A stretch of DNA of 47,658 bases. Origin: a virus. Both the position numbers and the translations under genes were made by a program. The DNA is taken from positions 1-47,658 of IMG/VR virus record IMGVR_UViG_3300031963_000251, one strand, 5' to 3'. Below are positions 30,680 to 40,900 of this stretch, piece after piece. Below the pieces are notes generated by a model. That model did not search any database, had not been told where the DNA came from, and saw nothing but the letters and a program-made list of their open reading frames with translations. Positions within the stretch are counted from its first letter, which is position 1. Every line of letters begins with the position of its first letter.

Positions 30680-32527
30680 ATGGCTCAAGACAATCCTTTA
30701 GAAAATATTGGTAAATATTTAGGTGATTTATTATCTGATATTCAAGAAGAATATAAAAAGGCTTTTAATATTGAAACCATTATTAAACAAATGAACGAGG
30801 TTGAAGACCAAGCCGCTCAACTGTCAAAACAGTTTGGTTCTGGTAGAGAAAACGTTCTAAATATAAGTAAAGGTTTAACTGAATCCCTAACCACAATCAC
30901 ATTGATGGGAGGGGATTTAACCTCAATCGCTGAAATTCAAAAGGCGATATCTTCCGATTTAGGAAGAAACGTTGTATCAAGTAATGAAATCGTAGAAAGT
31001 TTATTCGCAACATCTCAAGTTGTTGGTGAAACATCCGCAACATTAGTTAAAAACTTTAAAGACGCTGGCATGTCCGCCGCACACATTAAAGAAGAGATGG
31101 AAGGTGTTGTTAATATATCAAGACAACAAGGACTTAACGCTCAAGCGGTTTCAAAACAAGTAGTTACAAATTTAGATTATTTAAATAAGTTTAATTTTCA
31201 AGGAGGAGTTGATGGATTAGCGAAAATGGCCGCACAAGCGGTTAGTTTAAGAGTTGATATGAAAACAACTTTAGGATTAGCGGAAAAAATGTTTAATCCT
31301 GAACAAGCGATTGAGATGGCGGCGGCGATGCAAAGATTAGGAGTTGCTCAAAGTGATTTATTAGACCCATTAAGATTAATGGAGATGGGACAAAATGACC
31401 CTGCCGAACTACAAAATCAAATTGCGGAAATGACAAAACAATTTGTTACTATGGGTGACAAAGGTAGATTTGAAATTATGCCGGGTTCTAAATTAAGACT
31501 ACAAGAAATTGCTAGAGAATTGAATATTAATTATGGGGAATTAAGTAGGATGGCCATTGCGGGTAAAGAACTTGATGACAAATTAACTAAAATTAGATTT
31601 CCTGAAAATGCGTTTAGTAAAGAACAAGAAAGTTTTATTGCAAACATTGCTCAAATGAATAAAGACGGTCAATACACAATAAAGATTGACGGAAAAGAGT
31701 TTGGTATGGAAGAAGCGATAAACGAATTTAAAAAATCTCCTGAAAAACTTGAAGAATTGATGTCACCAAAATCAATGGAAGAGTTGGCTAAAGAACAATT
31801 AACAACACTACAAACAATTTCTAAAAATATTGAGGCGGGACAACAAATAGGGTATGCCGCTGGGGGTAGTAAATTTGGTAAAGATATGTTTGATTTATTT
31901 CGAGCGTCGTCAAATGTATCAGGAGCAGCATTTAGAGCGTCTTTAGGTGGAGATACTAAAACCCAAACAAAGGTAATTGATGAAAGTTATAACGCTTTTA
32001 CAGGGGCGATAACATCATTAACGGGTGAAGGTTCTTTTGAAGAAAAAATTAAGAAAGCCGCTGAAAATGTAGAAGAGGCTGGTAAAACTTTATCAGATTC
32101 ATTAAAAAAAGCCGGTGAAAATATACCGGTTACTTTTAACGAAGAGTATAAAAAATTAGTAGCATCAAATAATAACGTTATTAAAGTACTTGAAAGTGTG
32201 TATGGTAAAATTTCAGGTAAAGAACCTGACTCTAAAACCAAATCAGTCGAAACTCAAAATATTATTGACCAAAAAACAAAAGAAGACATTGATAAAGTGT
32301 CACAAGGTATTAATACAGAAACTAATAAAAAACCAAACGAACCTTTAGAAGTTACTATTAAAATTGTTCACGATTTAAAAGATACTCCAAGTAATATAGA
32401 TGAAAACAAACTTTTAGAAATGTTGAAAACATCCTTTAAAGATAAAGAACTTCAAGATGTGGTAAACAAATCGTTGAATGATTTAATCACTAACGGAGGA
32501 TTAACAGGAATACCGAATAAAAAGTAA
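30680..32527 (+). CDS. Tape-measure-like tail protein (position of T4 gp29)
   Basis: 615 residues, close to T4 gp29 (590). Mostly helical and Ala/Lys/Glu rich. Segments: N-terminal NIGKYLGDLLSDIQEEYKKA, then long helices around residues 30-200 (SLTTITLMGGDLTSIAEIQK, LAKMAAQAVSLRVDMKTTLG), FNPEQAIEMAAAMQRLGVAQ, and C-terminal coiled-coil stretches (EEKIKKAAENVEEAGKTLSD). No catalytic motif or lysozyme domain. It follows the tail chaperone and its presumed frameshift product and precedes the giant baseplate genes, the canonical place of the tape measure, which sets tail length and guides assembly. Assignment rests on position, size and helix content. Confidence 0.65.
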   Translation: MAQDNPLENIGKYLGDLLSDIQEEYKKAFNIETIIKQMNEVEDQAAQLSKQFGSGRENVLNISKGLTESLTTITLMGGDLTSIAEIQKAISSDLGRNVVSSNEIVESLFATSQVVGETSATLVKNFKDAGMSAAHIKEEMEGVVNISRQQGLNAQAVSKQVVTNLDYLNKFNFQGGVDGLAKMAAQAVSLRVDMKTTLGLAEKMFNPEQAIEMAAAMQRLGVAQSDLLDPLRLMEMGQNDPAELQNQIAEMTKQFVTMGDKGRFEIMPGSKLRLQEIARELNINYGELSRMAIAGKELDDKLTKIRFPENAFSKEQESFIANIAQMNKDGQYTIKIDGKEFGMEEAINEFKKSPEKLEELMSPKSMEELAKEQLTTLQTISKNIEAGQQIGYAAGGSKFGKDMFDLFRASSNVSGAAFRASLGGDTKTQTKVIDESYNAFTGAITSLTGEGSFEEKIKKAAENVEEAGKTLSDSLKKAGENIPVTFNEEYKKLVASNNNVIKVLESVYGKISGKEPDSKTKSVETQNIIDQKTKEDIDKVSQGINTETNKKPNEPLEVTIKIVHDLKDTPSNIDENKLLEMLKTSFKDKELQDVVNKSLNDLITNGGLTGIPNKK

Positions 32528-32550
32528 AAATAAAAAAATTAATTTGAATC

Positions 32551-32572
32551 TATTTATATTAAAAATATAAAG
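32551..32572 (+). promoter_or_regulatory. Putative late promoter (TATTTATA box)
   Basis: TATTTATATTAAAAATATAA; the box ends 15 bases before the ATG at 32574. Confidence 0.5.
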
Positions 32573-32573
32573 T

Positions 32574-35500
32574 ATGTCAAGTCCTCTTTCTTTTGCGTCA
32601 ACAACAAGTTTTAGAACACTTTTAATGGGTAAAAATTTACCTCCGTATAGTGTTCCAGGGTTTTATAGACCACAAGTTGGAGATGTAAATTATGAAACTC
32701 AAATAACAGTATCTAACGTAATAGATTCGCCCGGTGAGTTAATTAACACAGACCCATACGCACAACAATTATATCCATTAAATCAATACGGACCAAACGG
32801 AGGATATCAAGTTGGTATTACATACAATAATTTAGCAAGCCCTGTTACCTCCAATCAAGGAGAATACGACCCAAATGATACAAAATTAGATTTATTAAAC
32901 GAATTTTATATTGATACTGCGGCGATTGAAAACAAATATCTACCACAAGGGGGGTATGATAACATGGTTATTGTTGACGATGTTGAAGTTAATAATAAAA
33001 TATATCAACCTTATTGGGAACCACCGTCTTTTAGACCATCAAGTTATACTCCATATCAAATATTATTATCGGACAATCCTTCAGGAACTAACGGAACATT
33101 ATCTAATGATTCTTATATCGCTAGATTAGGAGCTCAAAAATTAAGAGAGTCGTTACAAGCGAGAGTCGACACTGAAATATTTCAAAACACAACAGGATTA
33201 TTAAATACTCAAGGTTTATCAGACCCTTTTCAAGCCAGTTTGATTGCAGCGGGACAACAACCTTTGGTTTATAGAAATTGGGTGATTACAAGACCTGAAA
33301 ATCCATTAGTCGCTGCGGCCGATTTCCTAACCAGATTAGGGGGAGCGTATTGGCCTGTTTCACCAATACCCGGAGATTATTTTGATGAGAATCAAATAAA
33401 CGGAGGAGTTTACCAACAAGCATCTCAAGCGTTAAATACTGTAAACCAATTAACAGGTGGTTTTTTAGGACCGATACTTAATAAATTTAGAAATCCGTCT
33501 GAAATATTTTTAGCGAATACTGGTAATGCTCAAAGGTCAGTATTGTTTAATACTTTAGATTTAAATAGATACCAACCTGGGTATAATAAAAATTATGGAG
33601 GTATTTTAGGAATCGCACAAGGAGTAGTAAATTTAGCCGTTAGTTTAATCAACGCGGCAAATGATACGTTAGTAAGTTCTTATTATGTTGGTAGTAGAAA
33701 CGCTGAACCTGGAACTATTACATCTCCACCAAATCAAGTTCCCGTTAACCCTGTTGGACAACAAGTAATGGCTCCGGTTTACGGTCCTTCAGAATTGGCG
33801 ATATTATACGAAGGAAATCAAAATCAATTAAATTTTGGTTTAGCGGGAAAAACTTTAAATGACGGAGGAACAATTGACGGTCAATTTGTTTGGGTCTCCC
33901 CTAAATACAAAGGAGCCGCCGGATACAACGCAACACCAGGTGGTGGTAAAGGAAGTTTAGATGAGGAATATAATTTAATCAGTAGTGCTTATGAAAGTAA
34001 TGAGTCTACTAATATAACCTTTAAAGAAAATTCAATATTAGACCAAACCCAAAGATTAATAAATTCTGCCGATAATGTTGCGGGAATAACAAGATTAAAA
34101 CATGTTGGTAATGCGATTAATCAAGTTAGTAAAGTTTTTAATGATGGGTATAAAGAAATGACAAAGGGCTCTCAAGTCGTATCTTATAAAGATTTTACAA
34201 CTGGAGATGAAAAAGGTATTGAATATTGTAGAGTTTTTACTAAAGACACACCATATTATACTTACGCTGACTTACAAAAAACTGACGGTATTACTAAATC
34301 AGGAAGAAGATTTACAAATTCAGTTTTTGATAACACTTTTAATTTAAATATTGCGCCACTAAAAAATCCAAACTCAACTAATATAGTTGCAAACAACCCA
34401 CTTGGAAGAGGAGGATATGCTAAAAAATATATGTTCTCAATTGAGAATTTGGCGTGGAGGACATCTAGTAGACCCGGTTTTACTTATGATGAATTACCCG
34501 TTTGTGAAAAGGGACCTAATGGAGGTAGAGTGATGTGGTTTCCACCATATGATTTAAAATTTAATGATACAAGCAGCGCGGGATGGACACCCAACGAATT
34601 TATGGGTAGACCTGAACCGATATATACTTACAAAAGTACACAAAGAACAGGAAGTATTTCTTGGAAAATAATTGTTGATAGCCCTTCAGTTTTAAACTTA
34701 ATTGTTGAAGAACAATTAAAAGGTGCTAATAAAGAAAGAGTTAATTCAATTTTAGATTCATTTTTTGCGGGATGTGTTAAATTCGATATATACGAATTAG
34801 CAAAAAAATTCAATAGAATACCGTCTAAAGACTTGTATTTAATACAGGAAAAACTAAGTAACCCAAGATTAACTGACGTTGAGGCATCAAAATTAGTCAG
34901 GAGTATTGAAACTGATTTACCAATTGATGGGGAGACTAATCCGGCGGAAAATACAAAAGGTATTGCAACCACGGTAACGCCTGATTTTAGTACATTTAAA
35001 ACTGAATACGAAGGTCTATCATTTTATTTTGAAAACGATATTCCTAAACCATCAAACACAAACGCGAATTACGAACCGTTATATAAATCGTACAATACTG
35101 AAACAATGCAAAAAAAATATGTTGAAAACGCGAAAACATATTTTGACCCTGATTCACCTTTTTGTAAAAAAAATGAAACTTATTGTACTGAAAATAGAGA
35201 AGTAGAACCTTTTTTCAAAAGTGTGATAGAAAACAATTACAAAAAATTTACAGAAGGAGAAAAAAATTTTATTACCGATACTTATAAACTTTTTAATGAA
35301 AAACAAGCGTTAAGTATGACTATAACCGTTCTTGGTTCAGCGTCGGCGTTAAGTGATGTGGGATATAATCAAAAGTTATCGGAAAGAAGGATTAAGGCGA
35401 TGGAAAACTTTTTAAAAACAAAAGAGGTTGGTGGAGTGAAATTGGAAGAATTTTTTAAAAATGGACAAATAAAGATTATTCCTGAGGCTAGTGGTGAAAC

Positions 35501-37619
35501 TACAAAAGTAACACCTAAAGGAGAAGGTAAATTTTCTGGAGTTGAAGTTAATTGTAATAAAAATATAACAGGAAGTACAGGAGGAAGTGTTGCAGGCAAA
35601 GTAACAAACAATGGTTCTCAATGGTACTCAACAAACGCAATGGCTTGTAGAAGAGTTGCAATTAAAAATATTAGTATAGAACCAATTATTTCAGTTGATG
35701 TTACTGTAGGAGAAACTGACCCGGTTCAGAAAAAAACAATAACCACTGAAACAATTATACCAAAAAAACCAAAGGTTGAAAAAACAATAACCCAACAAGA
35801 AAAAGAAGGAATTTCAAAAATAGTTTTAAGAAATTTGTTAACTGAATGTGATTATTTTTCATTAATACAAGAAAAAGACCCAATGGTTTATGATTCAATT
35901 AAACAAAAAATAAAATATTTCACACCCGCATTTCATTCTATGACTCCAGAGGGACTTAATTCGAGAATAACTTTTTTGAATCAATGCGTCAGACCTGGAG
36001 AAACAATACCTGTAATTGGAACTGACGGAAAACCAAAATATAATGATTCTTTAAATACTTCATTTGGTGCTCCACCGGTTTTGGTTTTAAGAATAGGTGA
36101 TTTTTATCACACTAAAGTTGTTCCAGACAGCATGGCATTCACTTACGAACCTTTTATATATGATATGAATCCCGAAGGTATTGGAATTCAACCAATGATT
36201 GTCAACGTAACTATGAGTGTTAAATTTATAGGTGGTCACGGATTATCTAAACCAGTTGAACAATTACAAAATGCTTTATCTTTTAATTATTATGCGAACA
36301 CAGAGATATATGACGAGAGAGCGGTTTGGACGGAAAATACCTCAGCTTTAGATAAAGAAGTACTTCAATCAATCGTTGAAAAAGAAGCAGCTGCGTCACC
36401 TCCTGTTCCACAAAACCAACCACAAAATAACGGAGGCACAACAATTGGGGAGGTAATAACTAATATTCCGGTAACTGATGGACAAACAGGAGAAACATCA
36501 TATCAAAAAATAATGGATAGTTTAGTAGATAACACCAAAACATATATGGAAAATGTTTTTAACACTATGGAAAAAATAATGTTACAAACTAATTTTGGTA
36601 TTATGCAACTTGTTAGTCAAAAAAGAAAATATTTTAAGGGCAAAATTAAGGCAGACGCATCTAATGATGTTATTTTATATGGTAAACCTGAAGGTGAAGG
36701 AGGTAGAATAGATAAGTTATTTGAAAATGTAATAATTGGTATTAAAGATAGAACAAACCCTATAATGGATTATTTGTTTAATGGTGTTAATAATAATGGG
36801 TTTAGTGATAAAGATATTGAATTAGTAACCACTAACATGATTAATTATGTTAACGAATTAAAATCTCCATTATCAACTTCAGTAGCGACATTATTACAAG
36901 AATTAATTTTGTTTGAACAAGATTATATTCAAATAATAAGAAAATGTAATTTAGTTTATGATAAGACTGATGGAAAAATATTAGAATCTGGTGACCCAAG
37001 AATCTATACAATTTCAGGAACCGATAATGTAAGTAATCTTAGTACTAATAACCCTCAAGATACTTATATAGAATTTTTTGATGATTTTGAAACTTTATCT
37101 TCTTGTTTACAGCAATATAATCAAAATATATTAACATATATTGAAGTTTTTGATGACGGAACATCTTCTTCTTATGAAGACGGAGACTTCCAAATGGCAA
37201 ACGAACAAAATTTTACAGGTAATAATAATGAACTTTTCTTTAGTGTAATGGCTAGAATTCTTGCAGATAATAATAAAAAAGAAGAATTTAAAACCAAAAT
37301 AATATCAGGTGACCTTTTAAAGGTACCAAATTTAAAGAAAAAATTTAATAAAATTGTTGATAATTTATCAAAATCTTACTCTAATGAATTAAAAGATGAA
37401 GAAAAACTTTTCACAAAAATTAAAAAATCTAAAGAATATAAAGACTTAATAGACGGTATCACTGAAAAAATGTACCCAAAAGGAAAACTTAGAAAGTTTA
37501 ATTACACAACAGTTCCTGGAGGAAATCTAAACCAACAAACTCAAGATGTTAAAAATCTATACAAAACACAAAATATAGATAATGACGATACATGGACTAA
37601 TAAATACATACTTTTATAA
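32574..37619 (+). CDS. Giant baseplate/virion protein with embedded OmpA-like domain
   Basis: 1681 residues. The first 500 residues are Asn/Gly/Pro rich and structural, with no known motif. Around 670-705 comes MWFPPYDLKFNDTSSAGWTP followed by FMGRPEPIYTYKSTQRTGSI, a segment suggesting tail-tube initiator or baseplate relationship. About 885-1050 resembles the OmpA peptidoglycan-binding fold: ITVLGSASALSDVGYNQKLS with ERRIKAMENFL (917-945), where the N and the LSERR (R939) are kept but the usual ligand Asp is Ser924. Near 1165-1260 is a second conserved block (PVLVLRIGDFYHTKVVPDSM, MNPEGIGIQPMIVNVTMSVK) like baseplate LysM-flanking domains. The C-terminus is helical. It heads a three-gene unit with the next two proteins. 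Role as baseplate component is likely; precise counterpart unknown. Confidence 0.65.
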   Translation: MSSPLSFASTTSFRTLLMGKNLPPYSVPGFYRPQVGDVNYETQITVSNVIDSPGELINTDPYAQQLYPLNQYGPNGGYQVGITYNNLASPVTSNQGEYDPNDTKLDLLNEFYIDTAAIENKYLPQGGYDNMVIVDDVEVNNKIYQPYWEPPSFRPSSYTPYQILLSDNPSGTNGTLSNDSYIARLGAQKLRESLQARVDTEIFQNTTGLLNTQGLSDPFQASLIAAGQQPLVYRNWVITRPENPLVAAADFLTRLGGAYWPVSPIPGDYFDENQINGGVYQQASQALNTVNQLTGGFLGPILNKFRNPSEIFLANTGNAQRSVLFNTLDLNRYQPGYNKNYGGILGIAQGVVNLAVSLINAANDTLVSSYYVGSRNAEPGTITSPPNQVPVNPVGQQVMAPVYGPSELAILYEGNQNQLNFGLAGKTLNDGGTIDGQFVWVSPKYKGAAGYNATPGGGKGSLDEEYNLISSAYESNESTNITFKENSILDQTQRLINSADNVAGITRLKHVGNAINQVSKVFNDGYKEMTKGSQVVSYKDFTTGDEKGIEYCRVFTKDTPYYTYADLQKTDGITKSGRRFTNSVFDNTFNLNIAPLKNPNSTNIVANNPLGRGGYAKKYMFSIENLAWRTSSRPGFTYDELPVCEKGPNGGRVMWFPPYDLKFNDTSSAGWTPNEFMGRPEPIYTYKSTQRTGSISWKIIVDSPSVLNLIVEEQLKGANKERVNSILDSFFAGCVKFDIYELAKKFNRIPSKDLYLIQEKLSNPRLTDVEASKLVRSIETDLPIDGETNPAENTKGIATTVTPDFSTFKTEYEGLSFYFENDIPKPSNTNANYEPLYKSYNTETMQKKYVENAKTYFDPDSPFCKKNETYCTENREVEPFFKSVIENNYKKFTEGEKNFITDTYKLFNEKQALSMTITVLGSASALSDVGYNQKLSERRIKAMENFLKTKEVGGVKLEEFFKNGQIKIIPEASGETTKVTPKGEGKFSGVEVNCNKNITGSTGGSVAGKVTNNGSQWYSTNAMACRRVAIKNISIEPIISVDVTVGETDPVQKKTITTETIIPKKPKVEKTITQQEKEGISKIVLRNLLTECDYFSLIQEKDPMVYDSIKQKIKYFTPAFHSMTPEGLNSRITFLNQCVRPGETIPVIGTDGKPKYNDSLNTSFGAPPVLVLRIGDFYHTKVVPDSMAFTYEPFIYDMNPEGIGIQPMIVNVTMSVKFIGGHGLSKPVEQLQNALSFNYYANTEIYDERAVWTENTSALDKEVLQSIVEKEAAASPPVPQNQPQNNGGTTIGEVITNIPVTDGQTGETSYQKIMDSLVDNTKTYMENVFNTMEKIMLQTNFGIMQLVSQKRKYFKGKIKADASNDVILYGKPEGEGGRIDKLFENVIIGIKDRTNPIMDYLFNGVNNNGFSDKDIELVTTNMINYVNELKSPLSTSVATLLQELILFEQDYIQIIRKCNLVYDKTDGKILESGDPRIYTISGTDNVSNLSTNNPQDTYIEFFDDFETLSSCLQQYNQNILTYIEVFDDGTSSSYEDGDFQMANEQNFTGNNNELFFSVMARILADNNKKEEFKTKIISGDLLKVPNLKKKFNKIVDNLSKSYSNELKDEEKLFTKIKKSKEYKDLIDGITEKMYPKGKLRKFNYTTVPGGNLNQQTQDVKNLYKTQNIDNDDTWTNKYILL

Positions 37620-37621
37620 AA

Positions 37622-37945
37622 ATGGGAAAACAATACTATAATAGATATAATAATTTTATTATTAATGGGGAACAAACTGTAGTTCCTTATATTAATCTAC
37701 CAAGTAAAACCACAGATAAAAGGTATATTTATAAAGTCGGACAAAGTAGATTAGATAAAATTTCACAACAATATTATGATTCCCCAACATTTGGATGGTT
37801 AATAATGTTAGCGAATCCGATTTATGGTGGACAAGAATGGCAAATACCTGACGGTTCTATATTGACAATTCCATTTCCTTTAGTAGCTTCTTTACAAGAT
37901 TACAATAACGAATTAAATAACCATTTCTTCTATTATGGTAGATAA
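37622..37945 (+). CDS. gp53-like baseplate wedge protein (LysM-like)
   Basis: 107 residues, 2 bases after the preceding stop. The core KRYIYKVGQSRLDKISQQYY, DSPTFGWLIMLANPIYGGQE and IPDGSILTIPF is a LysM-like module in the arrangement of T4 gp53, the wedge subunit that joins baseplate wedges to the hub; T4 gp53 is longer (196 residues), so this may be a minimal version. The last 11 bases overlap the start of the next gene, so all three baseplate genes are translationally coupled. Confidence 0.7.
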   Translation: MGKQYYNRYNNFIINGEQTVVPYINLPSKTTDKRYIYKVGQSRLDKISQQYYDSPTFGWLIMLANPIYGGQEWQIPDGSILTIPFPLVASLQDYNNELNNHFFYYGR

Positions 37946-40900
37946 AACAGAAAATATATTAGTAGAATTTGACTACAACAACATTACGGTAATAGACCCA
38001 AACAAGGTTATTGATGAAAACGGAAAGGCAAAAGAAAGATTTGTAAATCAAGAAGATTTAGTTATGTATGCCAATTTAGAGTGTAATGTTTTACCAAGAA
38101 CGAAATTGGCCTTAGGGGTTGCGAGTAACGACCAAATACAAACTGTATCAATTGCTAGTATTAATTTTTTAAAACCAGGGGGAAAAGAATTTTTAGATAA
38201 TTCTTGGACTGACGAATTAACTGGAAAAGATACAATACAAGGTAAAGGGGTTAATCAACCAAATTTAGAATCGATTAAAAACCCAAAAAAAGACAATGAT
38301 TATTACATAAGACAAACAATATCATCTAATGGAAAGGCCGGTGCGACTGATAATGGATTATTAGGAATTACTTCTATTGACATTAGACAGAATACTTCCT
38401 TTATGCCTGTTATTACAATAAAATTAATAGACGTAAAAGGTAGAGCATTGTTTGAGTCAGGAGATAATTCACCATATGCCGCATTTTTTAATCTACCGTA
38501 TCCAATGTTTAATTTAACAATAAAGGGATACTACGGTAGAGCGGTTAAATTACCTTTAATGTTACAAAATTTCACATCTTCATTTAATTATAATACAACC
38601 AATTTTGATATTACATTAACTTTTTACACTTACAAATATACTATGTTGGCTGAAATTATGATGGGGGCGTTAATAGCGACTCCAAATATGTATAAAAATA
38701 ATTTAACAATTGAAACAAAAAAAGGAACTCCATCTCAATATGTTAATGTTAAAGATTCGGTAATTGAAAAAGGGTATCAGAAAGTTAAAGAAGTTTATAG
38801 TGAATATAAAACAAAAGGATTAGTACCTGAAGATTTTCCGGAATTAACCTTAGTTCAAATGAAATATAACATTTCAAATTTTATTAAAAATATTTTTGAT
38901 TCTTTTACCAAACAGAATATGGAACCTTTAAATTATTTAAAGACATATCAAGACACGTTGTCAGAGTATAAGAAAGATGTTTTTACCGCAATAAATGGTT
39001 CTTGGTTTTCTAAAAATATGGACAATCAAAATTATATCGTATTAAAAGATAAAACAAAAATTTATACATTTAAAAAAGATATAACGGATTATAAAGGTGC
39101 TAAAAGTGAATTAGAAAAAAGTATAATAGATAAATATAATACTAAATTAAATGGTAATAAAACCGTTGGGCAAAATGGTTCGTATCAGATTGGTGGTAAA
39201 GGTGATAAATCAACGGCAATTAAATGTGACATATCTTTAAATGATTTTATAGTTAAAAACGTGAGTTTTGATAACGATATTGATTGGGTTGAAACATATA
39301 TTGTTTGGAAAAAAGATAAAAAGAAATTAAATGAACAAAGTGAAGAAATAAAACTTTTTATAGATGAAGTTAAAAAATCAAATTTATTCAATACCGTAGA
39401 GACAACAGATAATAATGGTAATAAAAAAACCGTTAAAGATTGGTTTGTTTTTGAAAAATCAATAGAAATTAAAGACCCCGTAACTAATATAAAATTACCT
39501 ACTAAAACATTTAATGATAAATTAAATGACATATCAAAAACTTTAAAAGAATATAAAGAAAAAATAGAAACTGATTTAACAAACGCTTTATCTGATTTAT
39601 TACAAGATAAAAATTCAGGTATCGGTTTTGTACCGAACATAAGAAATGTTTTGGCGGTTATTTTTGCAAACTGTGAGGCATTTATTAGGTTATTAGATGA
39701 TGTTCATAAACAAGCTTGGGATATAAACAGCGATGAGGATTTATTGAGACATAGAAAAAATGCAATATTCAATAATCAAGTTGCGGGAGCTTCACCCGAT
39801 AATTTGGGAGACGATAAAACACCAATTTATCCGTGGCCACAATTAATTGTTGCAACCGCTGGTGAAAATGGTCAAGAAACTTATGAGATTAGATATCCAG
39901 GTGATGATGATTTAAAAACATTAACTAAAAGTAATATTGATGGAACTTGGCCTGAAGTAGAATTTGTCGAAGAATTTATTAGAGGATTAGTTGAAAAACA
40001 AACTATCACATCAAAAACAATTCCGGTTGAAAATAATGTTTTAGACATTAAAAGAATTAGTTTTGACGCTATTGAATTTCCAATAGGAAACGATGTTTAT
40101 AGTAATAAAGAAGAAGTTAAATTCTTTTATGAGATTTACGAGAGAATACTTTTAATTTCTAATATGTCTAAATTATCTAGAGCATCCTTGTCAACAACTG
40201 ATACTGATGAAATTACTAATTTAATTGCTGAATGCGAAAGTATTAATTTAAATAACAGTTTATCTAGTAATGACCCATTTTTGATTAAAAAATTAACCGA
40301 TTATGGAATAAATGCGTCTAATTATTTGCTGATTCTAAGGCATTTTTCAAACCAAGGATTAGGTCAAAGTTGGCAAAATTATATTAGAGGAATATATAAC
40401 ACTTCTTATATTAATAATAGAATCATTAATGGACAATTCGATTTTATTAATAGTAATATATTAAACAGTGTAAAAACACAACCACAAGTATCAGTTGAAA
40501 ACGAAGACAAAATTTCAAAATATATAACAGGGTCAACAACATCCAACGAGTTTGATTTTTCAGACACATACCCATTTATAAATGAAAAATGGTCAAAAGA
40601 AAATTTATCAAACTCATCATCATTTTCTAAAGTAAAAGATTCATTTAACACAACAAAAGTTTTAAAATACAATCAACAAAGAAAAATAATTACTAATTTT
40701 GTTGAAGGAGAAACAACTGAAAAGATAAGACCGATAACTAATTTTAATTACATATCTTTAAGTTATCCTTATGTCAGTAGTCCTGGAGACTTAAACGCCC
40801 AAACATTAAAAGCGTTTTATCAGAATAGAAGAATTAAAGACCAATTACCCACAGAAGGTAATATTGTATATAATGATTATACAAATCAAGTTAGACCAGA

